DNA of 64,000 nucleotides from Rhizobium mesosinicum. Its GTDB lineage: Bacteria; Pseudomonadota; Alphaproteobacteria; Rhizobiales; Rhizobiaceae. The notes beneath the pieces are model-generated. The model was given only the letters and a program-made list of their open reading frames with translations, ran no database searches and had not been told where the DNA came from. Position 1 is the stretch's first letter, and every line of letters starts with the position of its first letter. The stretch covers positions 213,640-277,639 of the forward strand of contig NZ_JAEUAK010000007.1 in NCBI RefSeq assembly GCF_019511345.1, written 5' to 3'. Position numbers and translations under genes: made by a program. Below, piece by piece: positions 60,352-64,000 of the stretch.

Positions 60352-60948
60352 TCAATCCTTCAGCAGGTTAAGAGCGACGAGCGGCTGCCCGAAATGCTGC
60401 AGCGAGCCAGAGGCCTTGAAGCTTCCAAGGTCAGAGGGTGCAAACCCCAGACGCGTGATAAGATCAGAGACCTTTTTGCTGGCGTCAGGAAAATTGCCCG
60501 ACAGAAAGAGAACGCGCTTTCCGCTTGGTTTGACGGGATCGGCCGCAAGCACCGCGGCAGGCAGGGTATTGAAGGCCTTGACGAGCTCGGCGCCGGGGAA
60601 GAGATCGGCGACGATTTCCGACGACAGTCGGCCACCGAGGTCGCGGGGCTTGAAAGCGGGAAAATCAATGGCGTTCGTGGCGTCAACGATCGTGCGGCCG
60701 TCCCACGCAGCCTTTCTCCTAGCAATTTGGGGGACGGCGTCATAGGGGACAGCCAAAATAAGCACATCGGACTGAAGAGCATCGTCGAGCTCTACTGCCT
60801 TAATAGTGGTACCGGACTTGTCAGTGATGGACTGAAGCGAGGCTGGCCCGCGTGTATTGGCGATAACTGCGTCGACGCCAGCGGCATTAAACCGCTCGGC
60901 AAGTGCAGAGCCGATCGCCCCAGATCCGATGATTGCATAGGTGGTCAT
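60352..60948 (-). CDS. NADPH-dependent F420 reductase-like oxidoreductase
   Basis: 198 aa. An N-terminal Rossmann motif YAIIGSGAIGSALAERF is followed by DVLILAVPYDAVPQIA, VDATNAIDFPAF and VKAFNTLPAAVLAADP. This is the NPD/NADP oxidoreductase coenzyme F420-dependent-like family; in non-F420 bacteria its cofactor role is unclear. It follows pirin by 26 bp on the same strand, forming an operon. Confidence 0.87.
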   Translation of the reverse strand: MTTYAIIGSGAIGSALAERFNAAGVDAVIANTRGPASLQSITDKSGTTIKAVELDDALQSDVLILAVPYDAVPQIARRKAAWDGRTIVDATNAIDFPAFKPRDLGGRLSSEIVADLFPGAELVKAFNTLPAAVLAADPVKPSGKRVLFLSGNFPDASKKVSDLITRLGFAPSDLGSFKASGSLQHFGQPLVALNLLKD

Positions 60949-60974
60949 ACTAGTTCTCCTTGTTTGAACGATTT

Positions 60975-61871
60975 TCAGTTGAAATTGTCGGGGAGGGGAA
61001 TGAATTCATCGTCGCCTGGCACACCGGGAAACTGCCGTTCGCGCCACAAATCGGCGGCATGACGGATGCGATCCTGATCAGTGGCAACGAAATTCCAGCG
61101 GATAAACCGCCTTTCTGGAAGCGGTTCGCCGCCGAAGGCGAGAAAGCGGGCGGGCTCGCTTGCCCTCACAACGATTTCTGCGCCCGGTTTGAAGACGATA
61201 AGACGATCCGGGCCGTGCGTGCCTACTTGCCCCACGATCTCAATGGCGCCACCAACGACAAAAATGGCTCGTTCGATATGCTCGCCATCAATCCTATAAC
61301 GAGCTCCAGCCTCAAGCTGGATTTCTGCGGAAAAAAGGTCGGAATACGTGGTGGCGGGGGAGCGCCGGCCATGAAGGCTGCCTGCGAGAAGCTTCATGTT
61401 GATGCCCTCGCCATTTACTGTCGGTAGTTCGCGAGCGCCGATATGCTGAAAATGAGGCGCAGCCTCTTCAGACCGCTTGGGAAGGGCGATCCAGCTCTGC
61501 AGTCCTGAAAGCCGTCCGCCGTCTTTGCGGATGTGCTCGGGAGTGCGCTCCGAATGGACAATTCCAGCGCCGGCGACCATAAGATTGACCTCGCCGGGGC
61601 TGATGGACTGCACGTAGCGCTCGCTATCACGGTGCAAAAGTTCGCCCTCTAGCAGGTAGGTGAGTGTCGAGAGACCGATATGGGGGTGAGGGCGGGTGTC
61701 GATACCTGCACCCGCATCGAACCGCACCGGGCCGAAGCTGTCCAGGAAGATGAACGGTCCAACCATCTGCCGCATGGCCGCAGGTAAGGCGCGTCTGACG
61801 GAGAACCCTCCGAGGTCCCGGGTCGATGGAAGAATGACCTGCTCAATATCAGCGTTCGACAAATAAGACAT
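60975..61871 (-). CDS. Pirin family protein
   Basis: 298 aa bicupin. GGFSVRRALPAAMRQMVGPFIFLDSFGPV, RPHPHIGLSTLTYLLEGELLHRDS (metal-binding His), GEVNLMVAGAGIVHSERTP and LQSWIALP are the pirin pattern. Some pirins have quercetinase activity. It diverges from a LysR gene 100 bp away, a common pairing. Confidence 0.95.
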   Translation of the reverse strand: MSYLSNADIEQVILPSTRDLGGFSVRRALPAAMRQMVGPFIFLDSFGPVRFDAGAGIDTRPHPHIGLSTLTYLLEGELLHRDSERYVQSISPGEVNLMVAGAGIVHSERTPEHIRKDGGRLSGLQSWIALPKRSEEAAPHFQHIGARELPTVNGEGINMKLLAGSLHGRRSPATTYSDLFSAEIQLEAGARYRIDGEHIERAIFVVGGAIEIVGQVGTHGPDRLIVFKPGAEIVVRASEPARFLAFGGEPLPERRFIRWNFVATDQDRIRHAADLWRERQFPGVPGDDEFIPLPDNFN

Positions 61872-61971
61872 TGTCTGCTCCGGCGGTTGAATTTCGTTGA
61901 GATGAAGCTATTCCCACTGGACGTTTCGGAAAACTCAGATAATTTCGGCTGAAAGGATCGAGGAATTCGAA

Positions 61972-62886
61972 ATGTCAGATCCCGGCCAGCCGACGCTGGA
62001 TCAGCTCAAAGTGTTCATTACTGTTGTGGAAACAGGCAGCTTTGCCGCAGCGTCTCGCAAGCTCAATCGAGCGACATCGGTCATCAGCTATACGATTGCC
62101 AATCTCGAGGCGCAGCTGGGCGTCACGCTCTTCGATCGGCTATCGACAAAGAAACCGCAGCTGACGCTGGAGGGCAGGACCGTGCTTGCCGAGGCAAAAA
62201 GCGTTGCTCACGGTATCGATAATCTTCGAGCAAAGGTTAAGAGCATGCTCCGCGGGGTAGAGCCCGAGGTTCACTTGGCGCTCGATGTCATGCTGCCGGC
62301 GGCGCGGGTCATGGACACGCTCAAAGCATTTCGGAATGAATTCCCGAGCGTCTCGCTTCGGCTTTATGTCGAGGCATTGGGTGCGGTGACGCAGCTCGTG
62401 CTCAACCGAACCGCATCGGTAGGCGTCAGCGGCCCTCTTGATGTGGAGATTGCCGGGTTGGAACGTATCGGTGTTGGTTTTGTCAAGCTAATCCCCGTCG
62501 CTTCACCGGATCATCCGTTAGCTGGCGGATCTCATCCACCGGGCGCGGCGCGAGGACATATCCAATTGGTTCTGACCGACAGATCGCCTCTTACCCAAGG
62601 GCATGAGTTTGCCGTCGTCGGGAACCATACGTGGCGCCTCGCTGACCTTGGCGCCAAGCACATGCTGCTAAAAGAAGGCATTGGCTGGGGCAACATGCCC
62701 GAACCTATGGTAAGAGACGATATTGAAGCAGGGCGTCTGGTGCAGCTTGATCTTCCTGACTGCAAGGGCGGCCCTTACCGCCTCCAGGCTGTTTACCGAA
62801 CGGACACACCTCCAGGACCGGCCGCCCGCTTTTTGATCGACCATTTCCAAAGCCAAGATGTCGATGATCCGATTGCGGCTGGTTAG
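61972..62886 (+). CDS. LysR family transcriptional regulator
   Basis: 304 aa. The HTH (LKVFITVVETGSFAAASRKLNRATSVISYTIANLEAQLGVTLF) and a C-terminal effector domain are present. Divergent from the pirin/reductase operon and its likely regulator. Confidence 0.95.
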   Translation: MSDPGQPTLDQLKVFITVVETGSFAAASRKLNRATSVISYTIANLEAQLGVTLFDRLSTKKPQLTLEGRTVLAEAKSVAHGIDNLRAKVKSMLRGVEPEVHLALDVMLPAARVMDTLKAFRNEFPSVSLRLYVEALGAVTQLVLNRTASVGVSGPLDVEIAGLERIGVGFVKLIPVASPDHPLAGGSHPPGAARGHIQLVLTDRSPLTQGHEFAVVGNHTWRLADLGAKHMLLKEGIGWGNMPEPMVRDDIEAGRLVQLDLPDCKGGPYRLQAVYRTDTPPGPAARFLIDHFQSQDVDDPIAAG

Positions 62887-63123
62887 ACTTTTGGGAAGCG
62901 CGCGAGCGGCAAGTCTTGGTATGTCTATGGAGTACAGATCACCACCGTATCGCCGAGGCAATGCAAATGTTGCCGTCAACTAAGCGGCGTTTCCGCTTGG
63001 CTATCGTACGTTGTAAGGCGCTTAGCAGATCGGTCTCATGGGTCGAAGATTCGTACCCTTTCAAGAGCGCCAGATGTGGAACAACGGGCCTCGGGTTCTG
63101 CTCCCATCAAGGCGACCAAGCCT

Positions 63124-63357
63124 CTAATCGGACTCGGCTGATTTCATAATGGCGTAAGGATCGGCGCCGATCGCTCTACTCACCTTCACGAATTCTGCTG
63201 GATCAAGCCGCCGTTCGCCAAGCTCAAATTTCGAAACGAAAGTTTGCCGTTGGCCGATCCGCTGGCCTAGCTCGGCCTGGGTGACGTTTGCGGCTTTTCT
63301 GGCCGAAACGAGGGCGTCGATCATCCGCCCATAAACGATTGCGTGAAAAGAAGACAA
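63124..63357 (-). CDS. Small XRE-family HTH regulator
   Basis: About 77 aa; LVSARKAANVTQAELGQRIGQRQTFVSKFELGERRLDPAEFVKVSRAIGADPY is the HTH_XRE domain. The start is uncertain: TTG 63357 gives the region of similarity upstream of M (63324), and the frame is open to TTG 63420. A dyad at 63412-63430 overlaps the longest start, which favours a shorter protein. Divergent from the partial LysR gene. Confidence 0.75.
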   Translation of the reverse strand: MSSFHAIVYGRMIDALVSARKAANVTQAELGQRIGQRQTFVSKFELGERRLDPAEFVKVSRAIGADPYAIMKSAESD

Positions 63358-63411
63358 GTTAGATCGCCAGTTGAAGAAAAAACCAGCGACCTCAATAAAC
63401 CCGCTTTCGGG

Positions 63412-63430
63412 ATACCCCAAAATAGGGTAT
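63412..63430. promoter_or_regulatory. Operator-like dyad between XRE and LysR genes
   Basis: ATACCC CAAAATA GGGTAT: 6-bp perfect arms with a 7-bp spacer in the divergent gap. Either regulator could bind it. Confidence 0.55.
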
Positions 63431-63456
63431 AAATCGAAGGTAGAGAGGGAGAGGTC

Positions 63457-64000
63457 ATGGAACTACGCCAGCTATCCTACTTCGTTGCGGTGGCAGAGGA
63501 GCTGCATTTCGGCAGAGCCGCAGCCAAGGTGAGTATCACCCAGCCTGGCCTGTCGGATGCAATCCTGGCACTGGAGAAGGAACTCGGCGTGCAGCTCTTC
63601 ATCCGCTCGACCAGACGGGTGGAACTGACAAGGGCAGGGGCAGCCTTCTATGAGCGGTCGGTCAGGATCCTGAGTGAGGTCGACCTGTCGAGGGAGATCG
63701 CCCGCTCGGTCGGCGGAAGGTCGGCGCGCAGGATTGCGATCGGCACCGTCTATCCGGCCACGATCGGCGTGCTGCCGTCCTTCCTGTCGCGTATCGGCCG
63801 CAAATATCCTGACATCCGCATGCATATCGAAAGCGGCACTACCGATGACATCATCCGCCATATCGAGGCAGGTCGCATCAATCTCGGCTTCATCCGGCCG
63901 GTGGAGAATATCGGCTCGCTTCGCTTCTTCTCGATTGCCCATGAGCGCTACCTGCTGGCGGTGGCCAAGGAGAGCCCGCTGTCATTGAAGAGCGAGATCG
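63457..64000 (+). CDS. LysR family transcriptional regulator (partial, runs off right edge)
   Basis: 181 residues visible. HTH LSYFVAVAEELHFGRAAAKVSITQPGLSDAILALEKELGVQLF; the effector domain starts near 90 (RRIAIGTVYPATIGVLPSFL). The start ATG 63457 follows GGGAGAGG. The end lies beyond 64000. Confidence 0.93.
   Translation, partial: MELRQLSYFVAVAEELHFGRAAAKVSITQPGLSDAILALEKELGVQLFIRSTRRVELTRAGAAFYERSVRILSEVDLSREIARSVGGRSARRIAIGTVYPATIGVLPSFLSRIGRKYPDIRMHIESGTTDDIIRHIEAGRINLGFIRPVENIGSLRFFSIAHERYLLAVAKESPLSLKSEI

Overview
This window reads as part of a conjugative, quorum-regulated repABC megaplasmid from the Rhizobiaceae (Rhizobium/Agrobacterium group). The evidence is a complete repABC replicon with two identical parS palindromes and an antisense ctRNA between repB and repC. 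Divergent from it lies a LuxI-type traI with the start of the trb conjugation operon (trbB, edge of trbC). Coding is dense and GC-rich, and there are many SDR, LysR and polyamine-type ABC genes, as is usual on rhizobial accessory replicons. No rRNA, tRNA or CRISPR array was seen.

Layout. (1) 1-6.8 kb: trbC'-trbB-traI (minus strand), a 1.5 kb regulatory gap with parS and repA operators, then repA-repB-ctRNA-repC. (2) 6.8-12.1 kb: stability and integration accessory region: a VapBC-like pair, a tyrosine recombinase with a Phd-like partner, a 650-bp direct repeat that carries a truncated second copy of the recombinase, a DUF4143 ATPase between the repeats, and a Phd/PemK-like pair. (3) 12.4-23.2 kb: an acyltransferase, then two different Tn5053/Tn402-type tniABQ modules in opposite orientation. 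The first has a frameshifted serine resolvase. The second has recognisable ends with arrays of about 17-bp repeats, lacks a target duplication and truncates a panE-like gene. Between them lie a DUF1612 remnant and a DUF305 protein. (4) 23.2-44.3 kb: small redox operons (SDRs, nitroreductase, quinone reductase, WrbA, flavin reductase, NTF2-like proteins, a triple carboxymuconolactone-decarboxylase protein), each with a local MarR, LysR, HxlR or AraC regulator. Several have clear palindromic operators. (5) 44.5-59.5 kb: a GntR-controlled catabolic locus: split transketolase, GSA-type aminotransferase, two tandem substrate-binding proteins, two permeases and an SDR; then gntR on the minus strand; then a second aminotransferase, amidase, ABC ATPase, aldehyde dehydrogenase and a truncated acetylpolyamine amidohydrolase. 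(6) 59.5-64 kb: a recombination scar joining the truncated hydrolase to a truncated AraC regulator, then DUF1127, an NADPH/F420-type reductase, pirin, LysR, a small XRE regulator and a LysR gene cut by the window edge.

The most promising little-described system is the 15-kb GntR locus. An almost identical 16-bp palindrome precedes both plus-strand operons, and the ABC importer is split between them (binding proteins and permeases in one, ATPase in the other). The combination of a split transketolase, two class III aminotransferases, amidase and aldehyde dehydrogenase suggests uptake and breakdown of an amine- or amide-containing compound, possibly polyamine- or amino-sugar-like. The substrate is not identifiable from sequence. 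Functions are read from motifs and family resemblance only; no searches were run.
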